The notes beneath the pieces were generated by a model that saw nothing but the letters and a program-made list of their open reading frames with translations, did no database searches and was not told where the DNA came from. Below are positions 48,794-57,488 of a stretch of DNA of 64,000 bases, piece by piece. Position numbers and translations under genes: made by a program. This DNA comes from Methylomonas sp. AM2-LC. Its GTDB lineage: Bacteria > Pseudomonadota > Gammaproteobacteria > Methylococcales > Methylomonadaceae. Location of the stretch: positions 3,243,501-3,307,500 of the forward strand of contig NZ_CP157005.1 of the NCBI RefSeq assembly GCF_039904985.1, read 5' to 3'. Each line of letters opens with the position of its first letter. Position 1 is the first letter of the stretch.

Positions 48794-51700
48794 TTTTTAA
48801 ACCGTTTTGTTATTTTAGATAAAAGGCTTTTATCCGCCAACGTGTTATCGCTATCCCGCAGGCCGTCCCCCGCCTGTGTCCCACGCGCTACCGCCGCGTG
48901 TGCCCCATCCGGCAGCCGGTCTGCTGCTGCCTCACTGTACTCATGACCTCGGGACAGGCGAAAACCGATGTACTGGATAGCGAAGCCAGGAGGGGCGCAG
49001 TCACGGTAGGCGGAACGGCAGCGCCCGCCAACGTCGTCCCACGACCCACCGCGCAACACACGGTAAGCGCCGCTAGCTGGGCCATGTGGGTCGGTTACTT
49101 GTTTGGATGTATATTCGCCATAGTAATCCTGACACCATTCCAATACATTGCCGTGCATTTGATATAAACCCCAGGCATTCGATGGGTAGCTTTTATTTTT
49201 TACCTCTGTTGTTTCGCGTAAGGCATTATTTGCCCATTTATCAACTTCGAATTCCCAAGTACCCCGGTAATTGACTAAAGCAGTTGAAAGGGATTCTTTA
49301 AAATTGAACGCTGTTTTGGTTCCTGCCCGACAGGCGTACTCCCATTCTGCTTCAGTGGGTAAACGTAAATCTAAAAAAGGTTGCTTCTGGTTAATTTTTT
49401 GCAGAAACACTTGCACATCATCCCAGCTTACATTCTCTACCGGCCTTTCCGTACCTTTGAAATAACTAGGTTTATCGCCCATTACCGCTTGCCATAAGGC
49501 CTGGGTACAAGCCGTATCTGCCAGCCAGTAACCCTGGCTGAGTATTACCTTGTGTAAGAGTTCGTTTGAATTTCTACCCTCTTCATCATCTGGATAACCC
49601 ATCATAAACTCGCCGGGTTGTATCCAACGAAAACGTTGGATAACTCCGGCGATGTTGACATCGGCATACAGGCCATATTCATCACGATAGAGTGGATAAG
49701 GCCAATCTTCGCTAACTACTGCATCTAGTTGGGGGCGGTACCACCAAAAACCTGGGCAGGTTAGTACTTTTGATGAGTGTTCATTAGGTTGAAGTTGTTG
49801 CCCTTTAAGAATGGGTGGCTGCCAATACCAGGTGAAGTATTGATCGGCATTATTGCGGGTCTGCATACTGGTATAAGTACCTTCCATGCTAATTCCAGCC
49901 ATATAAGCTGGCAAATTCTCCTGATCTAAGGCTTCTATTTCAAATATTTCGTTGTTGATTTCTATTGAGTGAGTGCCGGGGAGTAAATCCAGCATTACCG
50001 GTTCAGCAGTGTTTAAATCCAGACTATAGGTGTGTGATTTTCCCTGTGTATCTGTATACGCATAGATAACGGTATTTTGTATAAACGGCAACCCCAACAC
50101 CACCACCGGAGCGCCCCACTCCTGCTCAGCATAGGCTTTAGAGGCACTACTTAACTTTAACTGGGTACCCACTTGGCAAAGTAATAGTTGTTGCAGGGGT
50201 TCGCCAGCTGGCAAAAATTGTCTGAGTAATTCTTTTGGGATATCTTCCGGCCATTGGATGGCGGGTTTGGTTTTATCATCATTGCGTAGGGTAACCAAAA
50301 TACGCATGACTTGTTGTTGTTGGCTGAATGGATAGTCTTTGGAAAAGGCCAGACGGGATAGGTAGCGGTTTGCCCAATTGTTCAGTCCATGATGATTTTC
50401 ATAACGGTAATAACTTTTAATTAACTGTGGAAGATAATCGTCTATAGCCTGCTTAATACTATCCGGTAATTCAATACCCAGTCGTTGTAATTCAGACAAC
50501 ACTTCAAAATAATGTTCATCGGCAATCTGGGCATGATGGGTAGCAATATGCCAAATCAAGCTTTGTTGCTGAGCGGTAGTCAATTGCTGAAACTGGCTTA
50601 AAAACTCGGGTAAGTAAGCCGCTTTACTGTCAGGCATCCAACTCCAATCACTTTGTTCCGTATCTTTTAAATGGGGTTGGCGACGAAGGGCTACTTCAAC
50701 ACTGGCATCGCAAGCTGGCGGCAATAAATAGCGAATACTTCTTAACAAACCGGGACTAACCTGAATAGCCGGATAGCAGAGTGCCAACAGTGTTTTGATG
50801 AACTGCTGCTCATCGTCGATAGTGGTGCCAATCGAATCGCTATTCTGTGGTTTTAAATTGCTGTGCCTATCCCAAATGATACAGTTGTAAAAATGCAGTA
50901 AACGTAGGTCGAGCTTTCGACAGGCGACTGGTAATAATACAGTAGGACGTAAGCCATATTGTTTAAGCTGTTGACCAAAGGCCAACCAATTATCTACGGC
51001 ACCATCATTATTACTATGCAACCCCAGATCGGATAAAATCAACAGTGGCGTACTGTTATCCGGCATTTGCCATTGCGCATAAACAGGTTTTTTTCCACGG
51101 TAACGAACAATTTCTTTACCGGGTTCGGCACGATGCACAAATTGAACATCCAAGCCTTCGCTGCCACGCCAATCTCGCAATTTATGATGCAAAGCATGAT
51201 AATCCTGACGAAAAGGTATAGAGTCTGGGTTATTATCTATGAGTAACCAAGATTGGCTTTTCCAGGTATAGCGATGTTTTTTCGGCAAGTGTGTTAATTG
51301 CTGACAACTGGCTTGCCACTTTACCAGCTTGTCTACATCGGGATTGCGTCCTGGCTGATTGCCACCCAATGTTTTGAGTAAAACCGGTAATAATCTACTC
51401 CAAGGTATAAGTGGTGGATAGCTAACCGTAATCCGATGCTCACGGGGGGTAAATCTTTTATTTTGTGACAACACATCACCAGCCTGTTCCAACCAGTTTA
51501 CAATTGACATAGACTGATCTTCCACCTGTTTTTGTTCACGATGGATAACTCGAAAATAACTGCTACTCGCTATTTTGGCGGACTCTTCGCTATTCGAATG
51601 CGGCGTTGAGTCAGTTTTTATGTAAGTTTCTGTTACAAACTGCTGAAATTGCGATTTTCCATCATTTTCTTTTTCTGTTTTTATATCGGTTAGCGGTTCA

Positions 51701-51840
51701 AACTTTAGTAGCCGCGCAACATTAGCTTGCTGTGTCTCAGTTAAGGGTGGTCCTGAATAGAAGCCCCACAATAAATCTGCATAGCCAACACTAGAGTGCG
51801 GCAATTGCCATTTATATAATTTGTCAGGCTGATGAGACAT
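48790..51840 (-). CDS. DGR variable protein 2: large conflict-system protein with C-terminal FGE-fold domain
   Basis: 1016 residues. The N-terminal part (about 1-330) has a segment LLILSDLGLHSNN that recalls a degenerate vWA/Rossmann-like fold. A helical middle follows (about 330-600). The C-terminal FGE/SUMF1-like domain (about 725-966) has FRWIQPGEFMMGYPDDE, RPVENVSWDDVQVFL, LPTEAEWEYACRAGT and NAWGLYQMHGNVLEWCQDYY. Residues 924-965 are VR2-encoded. Unlike variable protein 1 the frame runs 50 residues past the VR through the hairpin region. It lies in one operon behind the MoxR ATPase gene (18-bp gap) and before the HRDC gene. Probably a ligand sensor feeding the ATPase. Confidence 0.88.
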   Translation of the reverse strand: MSHQPDKLYKWQLPHSSVGYADLLWGFYSGPPLTETQQANVARLLKFEPLTDIKTEKENDGKSQFQQFVTETYIKTDSTPHSNSEESAKIASSSYFRVIHREQKQVEDQSMSIVNWLEQAGDVLSQNKRFTPREHRITVSYPPLIPWSRLLPVLLKTLGGNQPGRNPDVDKLVKWQASCQQLTHLPKKHRYTWKSQSWLLIDNNPDSIPFRQDYHALHHKLRDWRGSEGLDVQFVHRAEPGKEIVRYRGKKPVYAQWQMPDNSTPLLILSDLGLHSNNDGAVDNWLAFGQQLKQYGLRPTVLLPVACRKLDLRLLHFYNCIIWDRHSNLKPQNSDSIGTTIDDEQQFIKTLLALCYPAIQVSPGLLRSIRYLLPPACDASVEVALRRQPHLKDTEQSDWSWMPDSKAAYLPEFLSQFQQLTTAQQQSLIWHIATHHAQIADEHYFEVLSELQRLGIELPDSIKQAIDDYLPQLIKSYYRYENHHGLNNWANRYLSRLAFSKDYPFSQQQQVMRILVTLRNDDKTKPAIQWPEDIPKELLRQFLPAGEPLQQLLLCQVGTQLKLSSASKAYAEQEWGAPVVVLGLPFIQNTVIYAYTDTQGKSHTYSLDLNTAEPVMLDLLPGTHSIEINNEIFEIEALDQENLPAYMAGISMEGTYTSMQTRNNADQYFTWYWQPPILKGQQLQPNEHSSKVLTCPGFWWYRPQLDAVVSEDWPYPLYRDEYGLYADVNIAGVIQRFRWIQPGEFMMGYPDDEEGRNSNELLHKVILSQGYWLADTACTQALWQAVMGDKPSYFKGTERPVENVSWDDVQVFLQKINQKQPFLDLRLPTEAEWEYACRAGTKTAFNFKESLSTALVNYRGTWEFEVDKWANNALRETTEVKNKSYPSNAWGLYQMHGNVLEWCQDYYGEYTSKQVTDPHGPASGAYRVLRGGSWDDVGGRCRSAYRDCAPPGFAIQYIGFRLSRGHEYSEAAADRLPDGAHAAVARGTQAGDGLRDSDNTLADKSLLSKITKRFKK
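48882..48900 (-). promoter_or_regulatory. Hairpin downstream of VR2
   Basis: CACGCG and CGCGTG form a 6-bp perfect stem with a 7-nt loop, 47 nt beyond the end of VR2 (48948). The flanking sequence is similar to that around the VR1 hairpin over roughly 85 bp. It lies inside the reading frame of variable protein 2. Confidence 0.75.
48948..49071 (-). repeat. DGR variable repeat VR2
   Basis: 124 bp, gap-free alignment to TR. It differs at 19 of the 29 TR adenines and at the single non-adenine position also seen in VR1. VR1 and VR2 differ from each other only at TR-adenine positions. It encodes RVLRGGSWDDVGGRCRSAYR followed by DCAPPGFAIQYIGFRLSR. Confidence 0.95.
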
Positions 51841-51858
51841 TCTTGAGTGTGGGTGTGG

Positions 51859-52878
51859 TTAATCAGTTAGCATTTGCGGGTATTTGCGCATTGTGTATTT
51901 GCTGATTGTATTTAACATAGCAACATGTTGTTGCGGATCGTTTTTACCTAACACCACAATGGCTCTTAACATATCCAAATACTCTGCCTGTCCTGGAAGG
52001 TGGGTTAAAGATTTATCACGAGCACGTTCGCGTTCGCGCAATAATAATTTGGCAGCACTTCTGTAAATATCTTCAGAACAAGCTTCTTTAAAATGTAGTT
52101 GCGCCCGATCTATCATCAAATTGATAAACGCATCGTCTTCTTTGGGTAAATCCAGATGCAACACCAGACAGCGACGCACAAATGCTGCCGGTAACTCGCG
52201 CTCTTCGTTAGTGGTGATTATGACTAATGGCGGCAGGTGTTCACCACCACCGATAGGGGTGTCTAACCAAGGAATAGTGACAGCGTTATTGCCAAGGATT
52301 TCCAATAGTCCATTTGGTAATTCCAGATTGGCTTTGTCTATTTCGTCAATCAATAACACACTACCTTGCCCAGGCTGCCATTCAGCATTTGGGCGTTCCG
52401 GTTTTATTAGCTGATATTGACTTTTATCATAAGTATCTTCCGCCGTCTTCCAATCCAAGGCCCACCAGATGACACCCGGCGAAATAAATTTTTTACAATC
52501 CAGTAATTTTTTTCGGTCAACGGTATCCAGTTGTTGGCCTTGCAGAGTTTGCGCCTCGGCTAATCTGGCAACGGCATCAAAACGCCATAGTAAGTCTTGG
52601 CTTTCGGTATGGGCGTCAATTACTTGATAAACAAATAAACGATCTAGCGCATAAGCAACAGCCCTGGCTAATTGACTTTTCCCTGTGCCGGGTTCGCCAC
52701 GTAACAACAGCGGCCGCCCAGCGGCTAAAGCCGTGCGTAATGCGTCAAGACTGTCTTCATCAAATTTATGCACTGATTGCGGCCAAGAACCATTAGCTGG
52801 CAGTGTTTGCTCGCTTATATTTTGCAGTTTTTCGATATCTGCGATAATTTTTTGCCTATCGATCATTTGTTTTTCCAA
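51859..52878 (-). CDS. MoxR-type AAA+ ATPase
   Basis: 339 residues. Walker A is GEPGTGKS (61-68), Walker B is SVLLIDEIDKA (173-183), sensor 1 is VIITTNEERELP, and an Arg-finger-like region is AAFVRRCLVLHLDLP. MoxR ATPases act as chaperone-like remodelers, usually with vWA or similar partners. Here the partners are the upstream PRTase-like protein (16-bp overlap) and the downstream variable protein. A start at the Met at 52866 is also possible. Confidence 0.9.
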   Translation of the reverse strand: MEKQMIDRQKIIADIEKLQNISEQTLPANGSWPQSVHKFDEDSLDALRTALAAGRPLLLRGEPGTGKSQLARAVAYALDRLFVYQVIDAHTESQDLLWRFDAVARLAEAQTLQGQQLDTVDRKKLLDCKKFISPGVIWWALDWKTAEDTYDKSQYQLIKPERPNAEWQPGQGSVLLIDEIDKANLELPNGLLEILGNNAVTIPWLDTPIGGGEHLPPLVIITTNEERELPAAFVRRCLVLHLDLPKEDDAFINLMIDRAQLHFKEACSEDIYRSAAKLLLRERERARDKSLTHLPGQAEYLDMLRAIVVLGKNDPQQHVAMLNTISKYTMRKYPQMLTD

Positions 52879-54677
52879 ATTTTATAATATTCTTTAATTG
52901 CAGAAGCCAAATATTTATTATTAAACCAGAATATCTGCTCAGAGAGATCAGATTTTAGAATAATCCAATGTAATTCAGGTATATTTTCATTAGCCCAATT
53001 GACTACTTCTTCCTCAGCGGATGAAATATCACTTATTTGCCAAAAAAAACTTTCACGGTATTTATAATCGCTACTGATTTTACGGTCACCCATTTGGTTA
53101 TTTAGATTTGTAGCATTATTCTTATTGCGTTTAACTTGTTTGTCTTCTGGCAAATCCTCAACATTAAACATGTGCTGATCATCTAGATGAGTATCACTAT
53201 TAACTATTTCATTCAGTTTCGACAAAAACTTTGAAATTCGTACATTTAAGCGAATACTACTATCTTGCACTATGCTACTGTCTTTATTTTTATCGTTTAA
53301 TCCATAAGGCAAATACTGATGCAGTCTGGCATGAATAACTTTTAGCGTGTTCAAATCAAGGTCTGGCCAAAAATATTTTTGTCCATTTTGCTTTTTCTGA
53401 TTGATAGCTATCCATTGATCTTCTATAGTGAAGAGTAATATCTTATTAAGAAGGCGCTCTGCCAAGCTACTAATTTCCGCTTTATCTATCTCAGAGTTTG
53501 TATTATTTGTTTTTAATTTATCAATCAGATTAGAGAAAACTGTGCGCAGTTTGTCTATCAAAGCACCCAAATCCTTTTCTTTTTTACGGCAAGATTGGAT
53601 AAAGATTTCTGTCAATTGGTGAGCTGCAGCATCAATTAATATTGGCTGGTTTGAGTCTACTTTGTCTGGCAAAAACACTGATTGCATTTCTTTTAGTACT
53701 AAGCCATTTTCTTCTAAATCCGTAATGATGGAATTCTTTATTTTGCCTAAAAACTCTTTATCTTTACTAGACGGAACATCATCTACACCATCTTGTTTTT
53801 GATCTTGTTTTTCGTCCGAATCATTTAGTTTATTAACATCTTTTGTTAAAGAGCTTGTTTTTGAGCGATAAGTAAACAATGGCTGCCAACGATACGTTTC
53901 ACTGCCCTCGCTCCAAATAAGCGGCAAGGTATTATTGGGACACTGAAAATGATATACGGTTAATAGTGCAGTATTGCCATAACCTAATGGTGTATCGGGC
54001 TGAATTTTTCCACCTAATTCCTGTATACGAATAAACTCATCATGGCTAAAGATTTTAGAAGCACTACTAGCAACATAATCTGGAAAAACTTGAAATCCCT
54101 CTGTGTTAAATCGTTTATGAGCAGTCTCTGCAATGGTCAAGGCCACAATAATAATTTTATTGCTGGCAATGCCAGTTTTCTTTAGTTTTGTCCAAACAGT
54201 TCTTATAAACTGATCGCCACTTCCATGAGTATCGTTTACGAATAACAAATATTTGTCGCCAACGTTAGCTTTTGTAAGCTGCTCTATGTTTATAACATTT
54301 TTTCCGGGTATCCCCTCAATCTTTGAAATCAACCAGCCATGTCGATAAGCACTATCTACTTTGTTATCCGGCATTACTAATAGGGTATTATTATTTTGTC
54401 CTTCAATATAAATACCTTTTCTGGTTAATGCCGCCAAATGGTCTGTGAATTTTTTTTCAACTTGAGCTTCATTATAATACTCTAATGAAAATATAAGTTT
54501 GAGTGCCAAATCAAAGTCTTTCTTTTCATAGTTAGAAATCCATGCACCAAGCCTTTCATAAAATCCAGGGTTATTTAATAGCCAATTTTTTATTCTATCT
54601 GACAGTTTATCGAATCTGCTATCCTTGTCATAATAGAGTTCGTTCAAAAATGGATGGCAATTAGCAAGTTCATTCAT
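52863..54677 (-). CDS. PRTase-like conflict-system protein (first gene of the DGR operon)
   Basis: 604 residues with an AGGA ribosome-binding site. Residues 100-260 resemble a phosphoribosyltransferase-like fold: LLFVNDTHGSGDQFIRT (PRPP-loop position, 144-160) and a later GYGNTALLTVYHF followed by CPNNTLPLIWSEG (247-258). This combination is a hallmark of the PRTase-CE type found in bacterial conflict loci. The charged region 270-600 has no recognised fold. It may sense or make a nucleotide signal or act as effector; this is inference from family context. Confidence 0.65.
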   Translation of the reverse strand: MNELANCHPFLNELYYDKDSRFDKLSDRIKNWLLNNPGFYERLGAWISNYEKKDFDLALKLIFSLEYYNEAQVEKKFTDHLAALTRKGIYIEGQNNNTLLVMPDNKVDSAYRHGWLISKIEGIPGKNVINIEQLTKANVGDKYLLFVNDTHGSGDQFIRTVWTKLKKTGIASNKIIIVALTIAETAHKRFNTEGFQVFPDYVASSASKIFSHDEFIRIQELGGKIQPDTPLGYGNTALLTVYHFQCPNNTLPLIWSEGSETYRWQPLFTYRSKTSSLTKDVNKLNDSDEKQDQKQDGVDDVPSSKDKEFLGKIKNSIITDLEENGLVLKEMQSVFLPDKVDSNQPILIDAAAHQLTEIFIQSCRKKEKDLGALIDKLRTVFSNLIDKLKTNNTNSEIDKAEISSLAERLLNKILLFTIEDQWIAINQKKQNGQKYFWPDLDLNTLKVIHARLHQYLPYGLNDKNKDSSIVQDSSIRLNVRISKFLSKLNEIVNSDTHLDDQHMFNVEDLPEDKQVKRNKNNATNLNNQMGDRKISSDYKYRESFFWQISDISSAEEEVVNWANENIPELHWIILKSDLSEQIFWFNNKYLASAIKEYYKIWKNK

Positions 54678-54729
54678 TCCGGTTCCTTTCTAACAGATTC
54701 TTTTATGTTAATATTGTCAGCTATGGTTG

Positions 54730-54735
54730 ATTATA
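54730..54735 (-). promoter_or_regulatory. Possible -10 element of the conflict/DGR operon
   Basis: TATAAT on the minus strand about 53 bases before the ATG at 54677. No good -35 is visible at 16-18 bp, so support is weak. Confidence 0.25.
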
Positions 54736-54775
54736 CATAGCATTTTGACTAAAAAGAATAGCCGTTAGCGTATCT

Positions 54776-54841
54776 AAAGTGGCGTAGGGAGTTACGTTTC
54801 GAATTTCACTCAGCTAATGCAACCTCGCAACTAACCCGCTC
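54776..54841. repeat. Dispersed repeat related to 4596-4671
   Basis: Begins GTGGCGTAGGGAGTTACGTT and ends AACTAACCCGCT, a diverged copy of the GGCGGGTTACG...TAACCCGCC element downstream of acnB. It lies 100 bp upstream of the conflict operon. The rest of 54842-55056 shows nothing recognisable. Confidence 0.45.
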
Positions 54842-55056
54842 TTCTGAAATTATGAAAAGATTAATACCTGACTGGTTACTCTCCAGCCAAGTATTATGTC
54901 AATGTATTGAACCATCCATGATGGGGATTACTGTATAGGCCATAACAACATAGTAAAGGCTTTTTTGTTAATAGTATGTTTGTAGGATGCTAGTGAGAAA
55001 GGAACTGCATCAATAAGAATTATGTGTGCTTATGCTTATTGTTAATATTTAGCGCG

Positions 55057-55222
55057 TAGCCGCGATTGTAGCGCCAGCGTAATCGCGGATTTAAGTAGCC
55101 AATCAACCTATAGCTAAACTAAACCAATATAAGTAAACTATTAGTAAAAGACAGCAGGCCTATTCAAAGCACCATCTAATCTGCTAAGCCTCCGGCAATT
55201 TAGCTTCGCATAATTACGGCTA
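55057..55222. repeat. MITE-like element B, right flank of the retroelement module
   Basis: 166 bp with inverted ends (TAGCCGCGAT and ATTACGGCTA) and clear similarity to element A (46957-47124) over the full length, in the same orientation. It lies 380 bp upstream of the conflict operon and 150 bp before the second toxin-antitoxin pair. Confidence 0.8.
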
Positions 55223-55372
55223 CTTGGGCTTAGATTAGCCAGTGCCTATACTCCTTTTACTGCCTATGACGTGGATTTAATTTGGTAAAGTTAACTTATT
55301 AGTTGAATCTTAAGTACAATATTATGAAGCAGCTTTTGAAAGAACGGGTTTTAGCGGAGCAGCGTTAGAGGG

Positions 55373-55708
55373 ATGAACGATATGAAAGCATTAGGTTTGT
55401 TACTTGATGATATTCAAACGGCGATTAATGCCGATCAAATACTTTGGAAACGCCACACTTTAGAACGAATGTTGCAACGTAGCATAAGTCGGCAACAAGT
55501 CAAACAAGCTATTTTAGCTGGTATGATAATAGAATGTTACCCAGACGATCATCCTATACCAAGTTTACTTCTAGCAACAGGACAACCTGAAGCACTGCAT
55601 GTAGTTTTGGGCTATGATGCTAATACTGGCCTATGTCACATAATTACAGCCTATCGACCTAATTTAACCCATTTTGAAGCGGATTTAACTACGCGGAGGA
55701 TTTCATGA
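55373..55708 (+). CDS. DUF4258 protein, probable toxin of a type II TA pair
   Basis: 111 residues. The C-terminal DUF4258 pattern is visible (LWKRHTLERMLQRSISRQQV then ECYPDDHPIPSLLLATGQPE and LHVVLGYDANTGLCHIITAY). DUF4258 proteins resemble RelE/MqsR-type toxins and are usually paired with a YgiT-type zinc-finger gene, as here (4-bp overlap). Toxicity is inferred. Confidence 0.8.
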   Translation: MNDMKALGLLLDDIQTAINADQILWKRHTLERMLQRSISRQQVKQAILAGMIIECYPDDHPIPSLLLATGQPEALHVVLGYDANTGLCHIITAYRPNLTHFEADLTTRRIS

Positions 55709-55965
55709 CCCACTCAAATACGCTTTGCCCTGTCTGTCATGGTGGACGTAAACAGCCTGGCCGAACTACTTTTACTGTCGAACTAGGTTTTGGTGTAGTC
55801 GTGGTGCGCGATGTACCAGCACAAGTTTGCGATTTGTGCGGTACCGACTGGTTGGAAGACACGGTTGCCGAAAAACTGGAACAGATTGTCGAACAAGCCC
55901 GTTTAAAGCATCCTGTTGTAGAAGTGGCTAACTGGCCTAAGGATATACAGGCTTTAGCTTCTTAG
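55705..55965 (+). CDS. YgiT-type zinc-finger (MqsA-like) antitoxin
   Basis: 86 residues. Two CxxC pairs (CPVCHGG at the N-terminus, CDLCGTDW further on) surround a beta segment, the YgiT/MqsA N-terminal zinc finger. The usual C-terminal HTH is missing, so it matches the short YgiT-only form that accompanies DUF4258 toxins. The start overlaps the toxin stop by 4 bp. Confidence 0.82.
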   Translation: MTHSNTLCPVCHGGRKQPGRTTFTVELGFGVVVVRDVPAQVCDLCGTDWLEDTVAEKLEQIVEQARLKHPVVEVANWPKDIQALAS

Positions 55966-56272
55966 GCTATAGTTTAGCAGCACTATCCAATTTTTATAAT
56001 TCAATCCTATTTGAACTGGTCCTACGATTGTATGCGTTTTAAAGTGTAGGTGCAATGGAAATTGCTGTTTGATAAAAGCCCATAATAGCTAGCATTGACT
56101 CCTGCAAAATCAGCCTGTTTTTCTTAATTTGTTGACGCAAGCTAAATATAGTGGACTTCGAAAAACCTAATTTTTTGTGCTTCAACAAGGCTATCCTTAG
56201 TTGTATCGAAGACTGGTTTTTCGAAGTTCCTTATAGTTTATGGCAAGCCAGACAAATTCATAAACCACTAAC
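55966..56272. other. Intergenic region before the Kir channel gene
   Basis: 307 bp with no gene; its right part holds palindromic repeat copy 3. Confidence 0.5.
56148..56236. repeat. Palindromic dispersed repeat, ACTTCGAAAAACC family, copy 3
   Basis: 89 bp. Ends TATAGTGGACTTCGAAAAAC and GTTTTTCGAAGTTCCTTATA, centre TTTTTGTGCTTCAACAAGGC and TTGTATCGAAG, matching copies 1 and 2. It lies 36 bp before the Kir channel start. Confidence 0.85.
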
Positions 56273-57175
56273 ATGAAGCATCAATTTAGACACATAACCA
56301 ACCTGCGCAGAGCCTCCAAACTTGCTCCAAGGCAGATAATTAATCAGGATGGACGCTTTCAAGTTTCACGTCTAAATTGGCATAGTTTCTGGCGCGATCC
56401 TTATCATCTGATGCTAACTATACCCTGGAGCGGTTTTTTACTGCTGATTAGTGTTGGCTACTTGACGCTTAATTTACTGTTTGCGTGTGCTTATTGGCTG
56501 GGTGGTGATTGCATAGCCAATGCCCTGCCCGATTCTTTATTAGATAAATTTTTCTTTAGCGTACAAACACTGGCATCTATTGGTTATGGCGTAATGTATC
56601 CAAAAACCCTTTATGCAAATGCTATGGTCACCCTCGAATCCATAGTGGGTTTGACAGGCATTGCGGTAATGACAGGTTTATCCTTCGCTCGATTCTCTAG
56701 GCCAACAGCACGCATTTTATTCAGTAAAGTGGCGGTTATTACTCAGCATAATCAAGTAGAAACGTTGATATTTAGAGCGGCAAATAAACGCACTAATCAA
56801 ATTTTAGAAGCGCAGATGCATTGTTATTTGTTTCGGGATGAGGTTACGTTAGAGGGTAAATCAATGCGCAGGATTTATGATCTTAAGTTAGTGCGGAGCC
56901 AGACACCTAATTTTATGCTGACTTGGTCTGTGATGCATGAAGTGGATGAACTAAGTCCCATTTATGGTATGACGCATGAAGATTTTAAACGGACTAATAC
57001 TACCATTACCATTATTTTAAGCGGTATTGACGAAACCGTTTCGCAAATGATACATGCCCGACACGTTTACTCCCCACAGGATATTCTGATCAATAAACAA
57101 TTTGTGGATATTATTTATCATAGCGATGATGGCAATCGGTATATTGATTACAGTCTTTTTCATGACGTTGAATAA
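56273..57175 (+). CDS. Inward-rectifier potassium channel (Kir/KirBac type)
   Basis: 300 residues. The slide-helix region (FWRDPYHLMLTIPWSGFLLL) is followed by TM1, the pore with selectivity filter TLASIGYGVMYP, TM2 (ANAMVTLESIVGLTGIAVMT) and the cytoplasmic immunoglobulin-like Kir domain (ILFSKVAVITQHNQVETLIF, LVRSQTPNFMLTWSVMHEVD). It forms a tetrameric K+ channel in the inner membrane. Monocistronic. Confidence 0.92.
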   Translation: MKHQFRHITNLRRASKLAPRQIINQDGRFQVSRLNWHSFWRDPYHLMLTIPWSGFLLLISVGYLTLNLLFACAYWLGGDCIANALPDSLLDKFFFSVQTLASIGYGVMYPKTLYANAMVTLESIVGLTGIAVMTGLSFARFSRPTARILFSKVAVITQHNQVETLIFRAANKRTNQILEAQMHCYLFRDEVTLEGKSMRRIYDLKLVRSQTPNFMLTWSVMHEVDELSPIYGMTHEDFKRTNTTITIILSGIDETVSQMIHARHVYSPQDILINKQFVDIIYHSDDGNRYIDYSLFHDVE

Positions 57176-57488
57176 GTTATTCAGTTTAGACATCATGTTT
57201 TTATAGGCGTTTCGAGGTCGATTTAACCCTTGTACCCTGTGACCATTTTTATAGGATGATAACATCCAGAAAGCCTACAATCTCGACATTTGTACATCAC
57301 TTCTTTCTGTATATTGCTTTAAATTTTAAAATTCGCTGATTTGGTTGCAATTTCTGTTGTATTCTTTATGCATTTCCCTGCAGTATTCGTCATGATAGTT
57401 AACTCCGATTTACACTAACTTAACACGGCTAAAAAAATTATACCCAAGCTTCGAATGACATTTGCCCAAGAACTGTATAATAACTTAC
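57176..57488. other. Intergenic region before the RIO kinase gene
   Basis: 313 bp, AT-rich, no gene, repeat or clear regulatory element recognised. Confidence 0.4.

Noticed and set aside
46800..54677. A reverse transcriptase for the DGR
   Set aside because: No long frame here carries YxDD or the RT fingers/palm motifs; all frames of sufficient size are otherwise assigned.
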